A stretch of DNA of 11,088 bases from Pseudomonadota bacterium (GTDB lineage: Bacteria; Pseudomonadota; Alphaproteobacteria; Azospirillales; Azospirillaceae): the NCBI GenBank assembly GCA_023416455.1, contig JAEZHQ010000485.1:1-11088 (forward strand). The letters run 5' to 3'. Position numbers and translations under genes: made by a program. Positions 5,206-11,088 of this stretch are shown here, piece by piece. How positions within the stretch are numbered: the first letter of the stretch is position 1; each line of letters opens with the position of its first letter. The notes under the pieces were generated by a model, which saw only the letters and a program-made list of their open reading frames with translations, made no database searches and was not told where the DNA came from.

Positions 5206-6219
5206 TCAGGCGGCGCGCCGGTCGCGCGCCCGGATTTCGGCGGGCAGGCGGCTGAGCAGCCCGATGGGCAATAGGAACAGCGCCAGGTTGATCCAGGGGA
5301 AGCCGTGCTCCGGCCGGCCGGCGGCCCGGCCGCTCCGCTCCATCCAGCCGCCGCGCGCGCCCCGGTGGTCGGCCATGGGCGCCAGGACGGCGCCGGGCGT
5401 GGTGCGGGCCGGGCGGTTCTCGAACATGCTGCGGTCGAGCTGGCGGGCCATCGCCCGTCGGAAGAGGCCGGGGGCGAGCGCTTGCCGGGCGCCGGCCAGA
5501 CGGGCGGCGGCGCCGACGAACAGCTCGCTGCGAGGCCGCTCCGCCAGCCCCACCACCGCCGCCGCCACCTCCTCCGGCGCGCAGAGGGGCGGCGGCGCCT
5601 TGACGGCGCGGCCGGTGTAGTTGGCGGCGTGCTGCCACAGCGGCGTGTCGACGGGGCCGGGAAAGACCGTGCAGACGTGGATGCCCGGCTCATCCACCAG
5701 CTCCTGGCGCAGCGATTCGGAGAAGCCGCGCACCGCGAACGTGCTCGCCGCATAGGCGGCGGCGTAGCGCTGGCCCACGGTGGCGGCCATGGAGGCGATG
5801 TTGACGATCGTCCCCTCGCCGCGGTCCAGGAAATGCGGCAGGACGGCCCGGCAGCCGTTCGCGGTGCCGAGGAAGTTGGTGTGCAGAACCTCCTCGAAGA
5901 CGTCTTCGGGCGTCTCCTCGAAACGGCCGAAGGCGATGACGCCGGCGTTGTTCACCCACAGGTCGATGCCGCCGAAGGCGTCGACCGCGCGTTCGGCCAG
6001 CCGGCGCATCTGCGCCGGGGCGCGCACATCGGTGGGCACCACCATGGCCCGCCCCCCGGCAGCGACGCAGTCCTCGGCGGCCTCGTGCAGGGCGGCCGGA
6101 CGCCGCGCCGCCAGCACCACCGCCGCGCCCCTGCGGGCGAAGGCGAGCGCGGTCGCGCGGCCGATCCCGCTGGATGCACCCGTGACGACCACCACCTTGT
6201 CGAGCCCCCGCTGCGCCAT
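5206..6219 (-). CDS. SDR-family oxidoreductase with altered catalytic Lys
   Basis: A 337-aa short-chain dehydrogenase/reductase. The nucleotide-binding motif TGASSGIG is at 13-20, with basic residues at 39-40 that usually favour NADPH. NNAG is at 90-93, the catalytic Ser is at about 143 (IVNIAS) and Tyr156 is in place. The canonical YxxxK reads Y-A-A-S-T: position 160 is Thr (codon ACG at 5740-5742; AAG would be Lys). After the ~245-residue Rossmann domain comes an Arg/Pro-rich stretch and a hydrophobic segment (about 308-326, WINLALFLLPIGLL), so the C-terminus may touch the membrane. Start ATG 6219 has GAGG just upstream; extension to 6279 is not family-like. The substrate is unknown. It is divergent from the TusA-family gene over 146 nt and leads a unit with the 90-aa gene. 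Confidence 0.88.
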   Translation of the reverse strand: MAQRGLDKVVVVTGASSGIGRATALAFARRGAAVVLAARRPAALHEAAEDCVAAGGRAMVVPTDVRAPAQMRRLAERAVDAFGGIDLWVNNAGVIAFGRFEETPEDVFEEVLHTNFLGTANGCRAVLPHFLDRGEGTIVNIASMAATVGQRYAAAYAASTFAVRGFSESLRQELVDEPGIHVCTVFPGPVDTPLWQHAANYTGRAVKAPPPLCAPEEVAAAVVGLAERPRSELFVGAAARLAGARQALAPGLFRRAMARQLDRSMFENRPARTTPGAVLAPMADHRGARGGWMERSGRAAGRPEHGFPWINLALFLLPIGLLSRLPAEIRARDRRAA

Positions 6220-6365
6220 GAGCCTCGTTCCCGTCCCGTTCCGCCAGCCTGTGGGAAGGTAAACACCGCCGGCCGGCAAAGGTGCCGCGCGCGGAAGTCT
6301 GGAGCCCGGCGGGCGAAACCGCTAAAGTCGGGCCGGGCAGCGGACCTGCAACGGGGAGTAAGGGC

Positions 6366-6593
6366 GTGGCGGCAAGGGAACTCGACGTGAAGGGGCTTCA
6401 CTGCCCGCTTCCCATCCTGCGCACGCGCGCCCTGCTGGACGGCATGGCGGCCGGCGAGGAGCTGATCGTCTACGCCACGGACCCGGCCTCGGTCATCGAT
6501 TTCAAGCACTTCTGCAACACCACCGACAACGTGCTGCTGGCGCACGAGACGCGCGGCGAGGTGTTCGTCTACCACATCCGCCGGGGCGCCTGA
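6366..6593 (+). CDS. tusA: TusA-family sulfur-carrier protein
   Basis: A 75-aa TusA/SirA-type protein. Family members carry a persulfide on the conserved cysteine and pass sulfur on, for example toward tRNA thiolation or molybdenum-cofactor synthesis. The signature LHCPLPILRTR holds Cys13 in the C-P-x-P motif, followed by the typical strand-helix segment with TDPASVIDF and a C-terminal strand VFVYHI. Length is standard. The start is GTG at 6366, with GGAG 7 nt upstream; the frame is open to 6282, but that part lacks family features. The next gene starts 47 nt downstream on the same strand. TusA-family proteins are functionally diverse, so the symbol denotes the family. Confidence 0.9.
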   Translation: MAARELDVKGLHCPLPILRTRALLDGMAAGEELIVYATDPASVIDFKHFCNTTDNVLLAHETRGEVFVYHIRRGA

Positions 6594-6640
6594 CCGTTCC
6601 CGGTCCCGCGTCCCGCACGGCAACGAAGGAGGCCGGCCCC

Positions 6641-7888
6641 ATGTCGTCCCTGCCCCCCGCGGCGCCGCCGCCGTTGCGCCCCGGCGCGGTGATCCACGGT
6701 CCCGGCTCGGCCGTGGACGACCTCCTCGACCGCTTCGCCACCGAGCTGCGGCGGCGCGGCTTCCGCGTCGGCGGCGTGGTGCAGCGCAACCACGGCGACC
6801 TCAGCGACTGCGCCGACCGCATGGAACTGGTGGACGTCGCCACCGGCAGCACCTTCGGCATCTCGCAGAATCTCGGGCGGGGATCGCAGTCCTGCCGGGT
6901 CGACCCCGCCGGGGTGGCCGACGCCAGCCAGGCCGTGCGCCGGGCCATCGAGGAGCGCGCCGACCTGCTGGTGGTCAACAAGTTCGCCGGGCTGGAGGCC
7001 CACGGCCGGGGCCTGGCCGACGAGATGCTGGCCGCCATGGCCGGAGGCATCCCCATGCTGACCAGCGTCGGCAGCCGCTTCCTGAACGAATGGCAGAGCT
7101 TCACCGGCGGCTGCTCCGCCCTGCTTCCCCCGGACGAGGAGGCGCTGTGGCGCTGGTGGGGGGCGCACCGGCTCTATGACGACCTCGTCCTCGGCCTGCG
7201 CGACGCCGCGGTGCGGCGCGTGATCGTCGGCGCCAAATGGATCCTGGTGGAGAGCGATGGCGAGGGCGGCGGCGGGGTCGGCCTCGCCGCCCGTCCCGCG
7301 GGCGGCGGTTCGCCGGACCGGCCGCCGGCCGGCACCAGCCTCGCCGCGCTGGCCGCCCGGGCCGCCCGCTCCTGGGATCCGCTGGAGACCGCCATCGGCA
7401 TCGCCGCGCTGAACGCCCATTACAACCACGCCGGCCTGACCGGCGACGGCGCCAACGGCCTCGACCTGTTCGCCGGGACCGAGGGCCGGGTGGTGGTGGT
7501 CGGCGGCTTCCCCGACATCGCCCGCCGTCTGCCGCAGGCCAGGGTCGTCGAGATCGACCCGCGCCCCGGTGAATTCCCGGAGGCCGCCGCCGAATGGCTG
7601 CTGCCGGGGGCCGACGCCGTGGCCGTCACCGCCTCGACGCTGACCAACCGCACCCTGCCCCGCCTGCTCGGCGCGGCGCGGGACGCGCGGGTGGCCCTGG
7701 TCGGGCCGGGAACGCCGCTGACCGCAAGGCTGTTCCGCTACGGCATCGACTCGCTGGCCGGCTTCGTGGTCGAGGACCGCGAGGCGGTGGCCGGCGTCGT
7801 CGGCAATGGCGGCTCGTCGCGCGACTTCCACCCCTACGGCCGCTTCGTCACCCTGCACCGGGACGACGCGCCCCGTACCGAATCCTGA
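6641..7888 (+). CDS. DUF2478 - DUF4213/DUF364 fusion protein (putative metal handling)
   Basis: A 415-aa soluble protein that appears to join two families. Residues about 15-163 match DUF2478 by pattern: GVVQRN (45-50), GISQNLGRGSQSCRVDP (73-89), DLLVVNKFAGLEAHGRGL (108-125), GIPMLTSV and FTGGC. DUF2478 genes are often near molybdate-transport genes; no Walker A motif is visible. Residues about 177-225 resemble DUF4213 (LYDDLVLGL, VIVGAKWILVE). Residues 245-405 match DUF364, called a putative heavy-metal chelation domain: IGIAALNAHYN, VVVVGGFPDIA, VVEIDPRPGE, TASTLTNRTL, VGPGTPLTARLFRYGID, LAGFVVEDREAV. Start ATG 6641 has GAAGGAGG 8 nt upstream. It sits between TusA-family and DUF1244 genes and faces moeA. 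Role in molybdenum handling is inference. Confidence 0.85.
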   Translation: MSSLPPAAPPPLRPGAVIHGPGSAVDDLLDRFATELRRRGFRVGGVVQRNHGDLSDCADRMELVDVATGSTFGISQNLGRGSQSCRVDPAGVADASQAVRRAIEERADLLVVNKFAGLEAHGRGLADEMLAAMAGGIPMLTSVGSRFLNEWQSFTGGCSALLPPDEEALWRWWGAHRLYDDLVLGLRDAAVRRVIVGAKWILVESDGEGGGGVGLAARPAGGGSPDRPPAGTSLAALAARAARSWDPLETAIGIAALNAHYNHAGLTGDGANGLDLFAGTEGRVVVVGGFPDIARRLPQARVVEIDPRPGEFPEAAAEWLLPGADAVAVTASTLTNRTLPRLLGAARDARVALVGPGTPLTARLFRYGIDSLAGFVVEDREAVAGVVGNGGSSRDFHPYGRFVTLHRDDAPRTES

Positions 7889-7908
7889 CAAGAACGGGAG
7901 AAAACCCC

Positions 7909-8235
7909 ATGGACGACCGCACCCGCATCGAGCTGGAGGCCGCCGCCTTCCGCGGCCTCGTCGAGCATCTGCGCAAGCGCACCGACGTGCAGAACATCGA
8001 CCTGATGAATCTCGCCGGCTTCTGCCGCAACTGCCTGTCCAAATGGTACGCCGCCGCCGCCCGCGAGCGCGGAGTGGCGCTGAGCGACGAGGAGGCCCGC
8101 ATCGCCGTCTACGGCATGCCCTACGCCGAGTGGAAGGCCAGGCACCAGACCGAGGCATCGGCCGAACAGCAGCGCCTCTTCGAGGAGACCAAGCCCCTCC
8201 ACGCCGAGATCAGCGGGCACAACGCCAAGGGCTGA
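7909..8235 (+). CDS. DUF1244 domain protein
   Basis: A 108-aa protein that is a full-length DUF1244 member (the Rhizobium SMc04008-like family), a helical fold of unknown function. The hallmark block is DVQNIDLMNLAGFCRNCLSKWY (residues 26-47), with Cys39 and Cys42 in a CxxC, followed by the conserved GMPYAEWKARHQ. The start ATG 7909 has GGGAG 8 nt upstream. It begins 20 nt after the fusion gene, so the two are almost certainly co-transcribed. The stop lies inside a 15-bp tandem duplication (8223-8252). The CxxC could bind a metal or be redox-active, but this is not known. Confidence 0.92.
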   Translation: MDDRTRIELEAAAFRGLVEHLRKRTDVQNIDLMNLAGFCRNCLSKWYAAAARERGVALSDEEARIAVYGMPYAEWKARHQTEASAEQQRLFEETKPLHAEISGHNAKG

Positions 8236-8252
8236 GGCGCCAAGGGCTGAGC
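8223..8252 (+). repeat. 15-bp tandem duplication spanning a stop codon
   Basis: CGCCAAGGGCTGAGG (8223-8237) is followed directly by CGCCAAGGGCTGAGC (8238-8252), 14 of 15 bases identical. Each copy carries Ala-Lys-Gly then TGA in the DUF1244 frame, so the gene's end and its stop have been duplicated in frame. Confidence 0.8.
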
Positions 8253-8262
8253 CGCCACCCTT

Positions 8263-8285
8263 CCCCGGCCGGCCACCGGCCGGGG
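8263..8285. terminator. 10-bp hairpin between convergent DUF1244 and moeA genes
   Basis: CCCCGGCCGG (8263-8272) and CCGGCCGGGG (8276-8285) pair perfectly around a 3-nt loop. The hairpin fills most of the gap between the two convergent genes and directly abuts the moeA stop. It is likely a bidirectional terminator, although neither side has a T-run. Confidence 0.6.
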
Positions 8286-9530
8286 TCAGGCGAACAGCCC
8301 GGTGAAGGGCAGGAAATCCACCATGTCCCCGGGGCGGATGGCGCTGGCCTCGGCCGGCATGTCGACCAGCCCGTCCGCCTCCACCATGGAGGTCAGCACG
8401 CCCGAGCTGTCGCTGGGAAACTTGCGGGCGACCGGGCGGCCGTCCGTCCCGGTCTCCAGCCGGGCGCGCAGGAACTCCCGCCGGCCGGGCTTCTTGCGGA
8501 ACTCGAATCCGGCGACCACCAGGCAGCGCGGGGTGGCCGTGCGCTCCGCCCCCGACAGGCGCAGCACCAGCGGCCGCCCCACCAGCATGAAGGTGACCAT
8601 GGCCGACACCGGGTTGCCGGGCAGGCCGAGGAAGGGCGTGTCGCCGACGCGGCCCAGGGCCAGCGGCTTGCCCGGCTTGATGGCGAGCTTCCACAGGTCG
8701 ATGGCGCCGAGCGCGGTGACCACCGCCTTGACGTGGTCCTCCTCGCCCACCGACACGCCGCCCGAGGTGATGAGCAGATCGGCCGTCCCGGCCGCCTGCT
8801 CCAGCGCCGCCCGGGTGGCGTCGGGCTGGTCCGGCAGGATCCCGAGGTCGCGCACCTCCGCCCCCAGCGCGTCGAGCTGGGCGGCGACGGTGTAGCGGTT
8901 GGCGTCGTAGATCGCCCCGTCGGGCTTGGCCGTGCCCGGCTCGCGCAGCTCGTCGCCGGTGGAGAACAGCACGACGCGCAGGCGCTTGCGCACCGACAGG
9001 CGGTCGCGGCCGACCGCGGCGGCCAGCCCGACCTCCTGCGCGCGCAGGCGCCGGCCGGGCGTCAGCACCACCGATCCCGCGGTCATGTCCTCGCCGGCCG
9101 GACGGACGTTGGCGCCGCGCCCGAGGGCCGCCGGCACCAGCACCGCCCCGTCCTCGGCCCGGCAATCCTCCTGCATGGCGACGGTGTCCGCCCCGGCCGG
9201 AACCGGCGCGCCGGTGAAGATGCGCACCGCCTCGCCCGGCCCGACCGCGCCGGCGAAGACCGCTCCGGCCGGCACGCGCCCGACCACGGCCAGGCGAAGG
9301 CCGCCCTCCCCGGCCGCCTCCGGCGCGCGGTAGGCCCAGCCGTCCATGGCCGACACCGCAACCGGCGGCACGTCGTACGGCGCCGTCACCGATTCCGCCA
9401 GGACCCGCCCCAGAGCCGCGCGCAGCGGCACGCTCTCCGGCCCGGTCACGGCCCCGTAGGTCCGGTCGATCCGGGCGACGGCCTCGTCGAGCGACAGGGC
9501 GGCGGGGCCAGATGCGGTGCAGCAGTCCAT
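8286..9530 (-). CDS. moeA: molybdopterin molybdotransferase MoeA
   Basis: A 414-aa cytoplasmic enzyme that inserts molybdate into adenylated molybdopterin, the last common step of molybdenum-cofactor synthesis. E. coli MoeA is 411 aa. Key segments are present: VSAMDGWAYRAP (Asp63), FTGAPVPAGADTVAMQED (105-122), GEDM (Asp148), FSTGDEL (Glu194), ITSGGVSVGEEDHVK (Asp265), KPGKPLALG and GLPGNPVSAMV (302-312). The C-terminal domain ends normally with RPGDMVDFLPF. The four acidic residues important in E. coli (Asp59, Asp142, Glu188, Asp228) all have counterparts. Start ATG 9530 has AAGGA with about 7 nt spacing; the frame runs on to 9854, but the extra part is not MoeA-like. It faces the TusA/fusion/DUF1244 operon and is divergent from hpnH. 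Confidence 0.96.
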   Translation of the reverse strand: MDCCTASGPAALSLDEAVARIDRTYGAVTGPESVPLRAALGRVLAESVTAPYDVPPVAVSAMDGWAYRAPEAAGEGGLRLAVVGRVPAGAVFAGAVGPGEAVRIFTGAPVPAGADTVAMQEDCRAEDGAVLVPAALGRGANVRPAGEDMTAGSVVLTPGRRLRAQEVGLAAAVGRDRLSVRKRLRVVLFSTGDELREPGTAKPDGAIYDANRYTVAAQLDALGAEVRDLGILPDQPDATRAALEQAAGTADLLITSGGVSVGEEDHVKAVVTALGAIDLWKLAIKPGKPLALGRVGDTPFLGLPGNPVSAMVTFMLVGRPLVLRLSGAERTATPRCLVVAGFEFRKKPGRREFLRARLETGTDGRPVARKFPSDSSGVLTSMVEADGLVDMPAEASAIRPGDMVDFLPFTGLFA

Positions 9531-9573
9531 GCGATGTCCTTTCCCTCGGGGAATCCACGCCCAAACCGCCACC

Positions 9574-9602
9574 ATGTGACAGTGGACGCGGCACAATCTC
9601 AA
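9574..9602 (-). promoter_or_regulatory. candidate moeA promoter
   Basis: On the minus strand TTGAGA (5 of 6 to the -35 consensus) and TCACAT (3 of 6 to -10) are separated by 17 nt, giving a leader of about 37 nt before the moeA ATG. An imperfect repeat, TGTG...CACA, overlaps it. The -10 match is weak. Confidence 0.3.
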
Positions 9603-9752
9603 GCCGGATGGAGCGGCGGGCGGCGATTCGCCGCCGGTCGCCCGGTCCCCGGCGGAACGCCGCGCCGGGGCGCCTTCGCGTATGATACCGTAAGCTACCT
9701 TCGGGGCGGCCCGTCCCGCGGCAATCTGGCCAAGGATGACAACAGGCGGAGC

Positions 9753-9848
9753 ATGCCCGTGGAATCGCCGGCCCCGACGACCCCCGCCCATTCCGGAATC
9801 CGCCGTCCGGCGCGGCCCGCCGGCCCGCCGGCCCCCTGCGGGGGCTAG
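9753..9848 (+). CDS. possible 31-aa leader peptide upstream of hpnH
   Basis: An ATG at 9753 opens a 31-codon frame, Pro/Ala-rich and beginning MPVESPAPTTPAHSG, that ends in TAG at 9846-9848, 4 nt before the hpnH ATG. GGCGGAG just upstream could serve as a ribosome site, though it is very close. Third positions are mostly G or C, more so than in the hpnH frame over the same DNA, so it is a better coding candidate than an N-terminal extension of HpnH. It may couple translation to hpnH or be a chance frame. Confidence 0.3.
   Translation: MPVESPAPTTPAHSGIRRPARPAGPPAPCGG
9831..9845 (+). promoter_or_regulatory. hairpin just before the hpnH start
   Basis: GCCCCC (9831-9836), loop TGC and GGGGGC (9840-9845) form a perfect 6-bp stem ending 7 nt before the hpnH ATG. 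Folding would hide the G-rich stretch nearest to a ribosome site. A ribosome finishing the leader ORF would open it, so translational control is possible. Confidence 0.35.
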
Positions 9849-9852
9849 GGCC

Positions 9853-10992
9853 ATGGCGGTCCCCCTGCTCCAGGCGGCGATGGTCGGCGGCTACGTCCTC
9901 GGCCAGCGCCTGCGCGGCAACCGGCGCTACCCCCTGGTGCTGATGCTGGAGCCGCTGTTCCGCTGCAACCTCGCCTGCGCCGGCTGCGGCAAGATCGACT
10001 ATCCCGAGCCGATCCTCCGGCGCCGCCTGTCGGTGGAGGAGGCGCTGGCGGCGGTGGACGAATGCGGCGCCCCGGTGGTTTCCATCGCCGGCGGCGAGCC
10101 GCTCCTGCACCCGGAGATCGACCGCATCGCCGCGGGCATCACGAAGCGGCGGAAGTTCGTCTATCTGTGCACCAACGCGCTGCTTCTGGAAAAGCGGCTC
10201 GACCGCTTCCGCCCCGGCCCCTTCTTCACCTGGTCGGTGCATCTCGACGGCGGACGGGAGGAGCATGACCGGGCGGTCTGCCGGGACGGAGTCTTCGACC
10301 GCGCCATGGCGGCGATCCGGGCCGCCAAGGCCCGCGGCTTCCGCGTCAACGTCAATTGCACCCTGTTCGACGGGGCCGAGCCGGAGCGGGTCGCCGCCTT
10401 CCTCGACCAGGCCATGGCCGCCGGCATCGACGGCGTCACCGTGTCGCCCGGCTACGCCTACGAGCGCGCCCCCGACCAGACCCATTTCCTGAGGCGCGGC
10501 CGCACGCGGGAGCTGTTCCGCGCGGTGCTGGCGCGCGGCCGGGGCAAGGGCTGGCGTTTCGCCCAGTCGCCGCTGTTCCTCGACTTCCTGGCCGGCAACC
10601 AGACCTACCGCTGCACGCCCTGGGGCAACCCGACCCGCAACATCTTCGGCTGGCAGCGCCCCTGCTACCTGCTGGGCGAGGGCCACGCCCCGACCTTCCG
10701 CGCCCTGATGGAAGAGACGGACTGGGACGCCTACGGCACCGGCAACTACGCCAAATGCGCGGACTGCATGGTGCACAGCGGCTACGAGCCGACCGCCGTC
10801 GACGACGCCGTCCGCCATCCCCTGAAGGCGCTGGCGGTGGCCCTGCGCGGGCCGCGCACCGCCGGGCCGATTGCCCCCGACATCCCGCTGGACCGCCAGC
10901 GCCCGGCCGAGGAGGTCTTCTCACGCCAGGTCGCCCTCGCCCTCCGGGAGCTGGAGGAGGCCCCCCGGAAAAGCGCGGGCGGCCGCGGCTAG
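9853..10992 (+). CDS. hpnH: HpnH, hopanoid radical SAM adenosyltransferase-type enzyme
   Basis: A 379-aa radical SAM enzyme. HpnH joins a 5'-deoxyadenosyl radical from SAM to diploptene, making adenosylhopane, the first step of extended (C35) hopanoids. The cluster motif is Cys38-x3-Cys42-x2-Cys45 in LFRCNLACAGCGKIDYP. The GGEPLLH SAM motif is at 80-86, with SVHLDG at 128-133. Family-typical C-terminal blocks follow: NPTRNIFGWQRPCYLL and KCADCMVHSGYEPTAV. The protein starts MAVPLLQAAMVGGYVL, as HpnH proteins do, which fixes ATG 9853 rather than the upstream 9736. The ribosome site is weak (AGGG close to the ATG) and lies next to a hairpin. No other hopanoid gene is in the window. Confidence 0.95.
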   Translation: MAVPLLQAAMVGGYVLGQRLRGNRRYPLVLMLEPLFRCNLACAGCGKIDYPEPILRRRLSVEEALAAVDECGAPVVSIAGGEPLLHPEIDRIAAGITKRRKFVYLCTNALLLEKRLDRFRPGPFFTWSVHLDGGREEHDRAVCRDGVFDRAMAAIRAAKARGFRVNVNCTLFDGAEPERVAAFLDQAMAAGIDGVTVSPGYAYERAPDQTHFLRRGRTRELFRAVLARGRGKGWRFAQSPLFLDFLAGNQTYRCTPWGNPTRNIFGWQRPCYLLGEGHAPTFRALMEETDWDAYGTGNYAKCADCMVHSGYEPTAVDDAVRHPLKALAVALRGPRTAGPIAPDIPLDRQRPAEEVFSRQVALALRELEEAPRKSAGGRG

Positions 10993-11088
10993 CGCCGCCA
11001 GCGCCCGGCCGAGATCCCAGCCCAGCCGGCACAGCCCGGCGAGCTGGCCGGCGATCCCCCGCGGATCGTCGCGCAGGCGCGCCAGCAC
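10921..11088 (-). CDS. 3' end of a minus-strand gene overlapping hpnH (partial)
   Basis: The minus strand is open from the window edge for 55 codons to a TGA at 10921-10923. The peptide begins LARLRDDPRGIAGQLAG and continues with an Ala/Leu-rich amphipathic helix (RLGWDLGRALAALAAAAR). In the part outside hpnH every third position but three or so is G or C, while the other minus frame soon stops and reads poorly. It would overlap the last 72 nt of hpnH tail to tail. The family cannot be identified from the C-terminus. The real stop could be different if the frame is wrong. Confidence 0.5.
   Translation of the reverse strand: MLARLRDDPRGIAGQLAGLCRLGWDLGRALAALAAAARAFPGGLLQLPEGEGDLA

Larger units (their letters stand above)
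9531..9852. other. 322-nt divergent intergenic region, moeA | hpnH
   Basis: This gap should carry promoters for both flanking genes. Items seen: a weak minus-strand promoter (9574-9602); a perfect 7-bp GC hairpin at 9619-9635 (GGCGGCG, ATT, CGCCGCC); a plus-strand TATGAT at 9681-9686 that resembles a -10 box but has no good -35; a possible 31-codon leader ORF (9753-9848); and a hairpin at 9831-9845. No RNA gene was recognised. Confidence 0.6.

Noticed and set aside
9681..9686. TATGAT as a -10 box for hpnH
   Set aside because: The hexamer is good, but no -35-like sequence or extended -10 TG lies at the right distance, so it is only mentioned in the intergenic entry.
7806..9848. A 680-codon plus-strand open frame through DUF1244 and opposite moeA
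   Set aside because: It is out of frame with DUF1244 and antisense to moeA, with low-complexity composition. Only its last 31 codons, in the intergenic gap, were kept as a weak leader candidate.
9736..9852. N-terminal extension of HpnH
   Set aside because: The extension is Arg/Pro-rich, with worse third-position bias than the adjacent short frame. HpnH proteins normally begin at MAVPLLQ.
7834..10818. A 994-codon minus-strand open frame spanning several genes
   Set aside because: It runs antisense or out of frame to the DUF1244 and hpnH genes and to moeA. Its translation is Arg/Gly/Ala-rich low-complexity sequence, as expected for a shadow in very GC-rich DNA.
1..11088. Mobile element, CRISPR array, defence system or phage region
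   Set aside because: There is no transposase, integrase, spaced direct-repeat array or tRNA-flanked boundary, and codon use is uniform across the window.

Overview
The window is very GC-rich DNA with coding frames strongly biased to G or C in the third codon position. The gene families point to an alphaproteobacterium, most likely Rhodospirillales and close to Azospirillum. Supporting this are an HpnH hopanoid enzyme, an OpgC-type membrane acyltransferase, a DUF1244 protein and a DUF2478 protein. The genus is an inference; no rRNA or marker gene is present. No tRNA, rRNA, insertion sequence, phage gene or CRISPR array was seen. It reads as ordinary chromosome with compact operons.

Left part (1-3700). 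The last codons of a plus-strand gene may end at 55. Facing it is a minus-strand pair: a small RBBP9/YdeN-type serine hydrolase (757-1296) followed 3 nt later by a LysE/RhtB exporter (112-753). A second minus-strand operon encodes an OpgC-type membrane acyltransferase (2324-3505) whose stop overlaps the start of a secreted SGNH-like protein (1551-2327). This pairing suggests O-acyl modification of a periplasmic or surface glycan.

Middle part (3700-6220). Four small plus-strand genes of unknown function follow (71, 65, 81 and 59 aa). The first two are tandem paralogues, and hairpins separate the units. Facing them is a minus-strand pair: a classical-type SDR with a C-terminal membrane segment, in which the catalytic lysine is replaced by threonine, and a 90-aa protein of unknown function.

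Right part (6366-9530) is the most interesting block. A TusA-family sulfur carrier, a 415-aa protein that appears to fuse DUF2478 to a DUF4213/DUF364 putative metal-chelation module, and a DUF1244 protein lie in one plus-strand operon. It converges on full-length moeA (molybdenum insertion), with a shared 10-bp hairpin between them. I infer a molybdenum/sulfur-handling locus in which the fused protein is the uncharacterised component.

Right end (9531-11088). A 322-nt divergent intergenic region holds hairpins and a possible 31-aa leader peptide ending just before hpnH, the radical SAM enzyme that starts extended hopanoid side chains. The 3' end of a minus-strand gene overlaps the end of hpnH and runs off the window.
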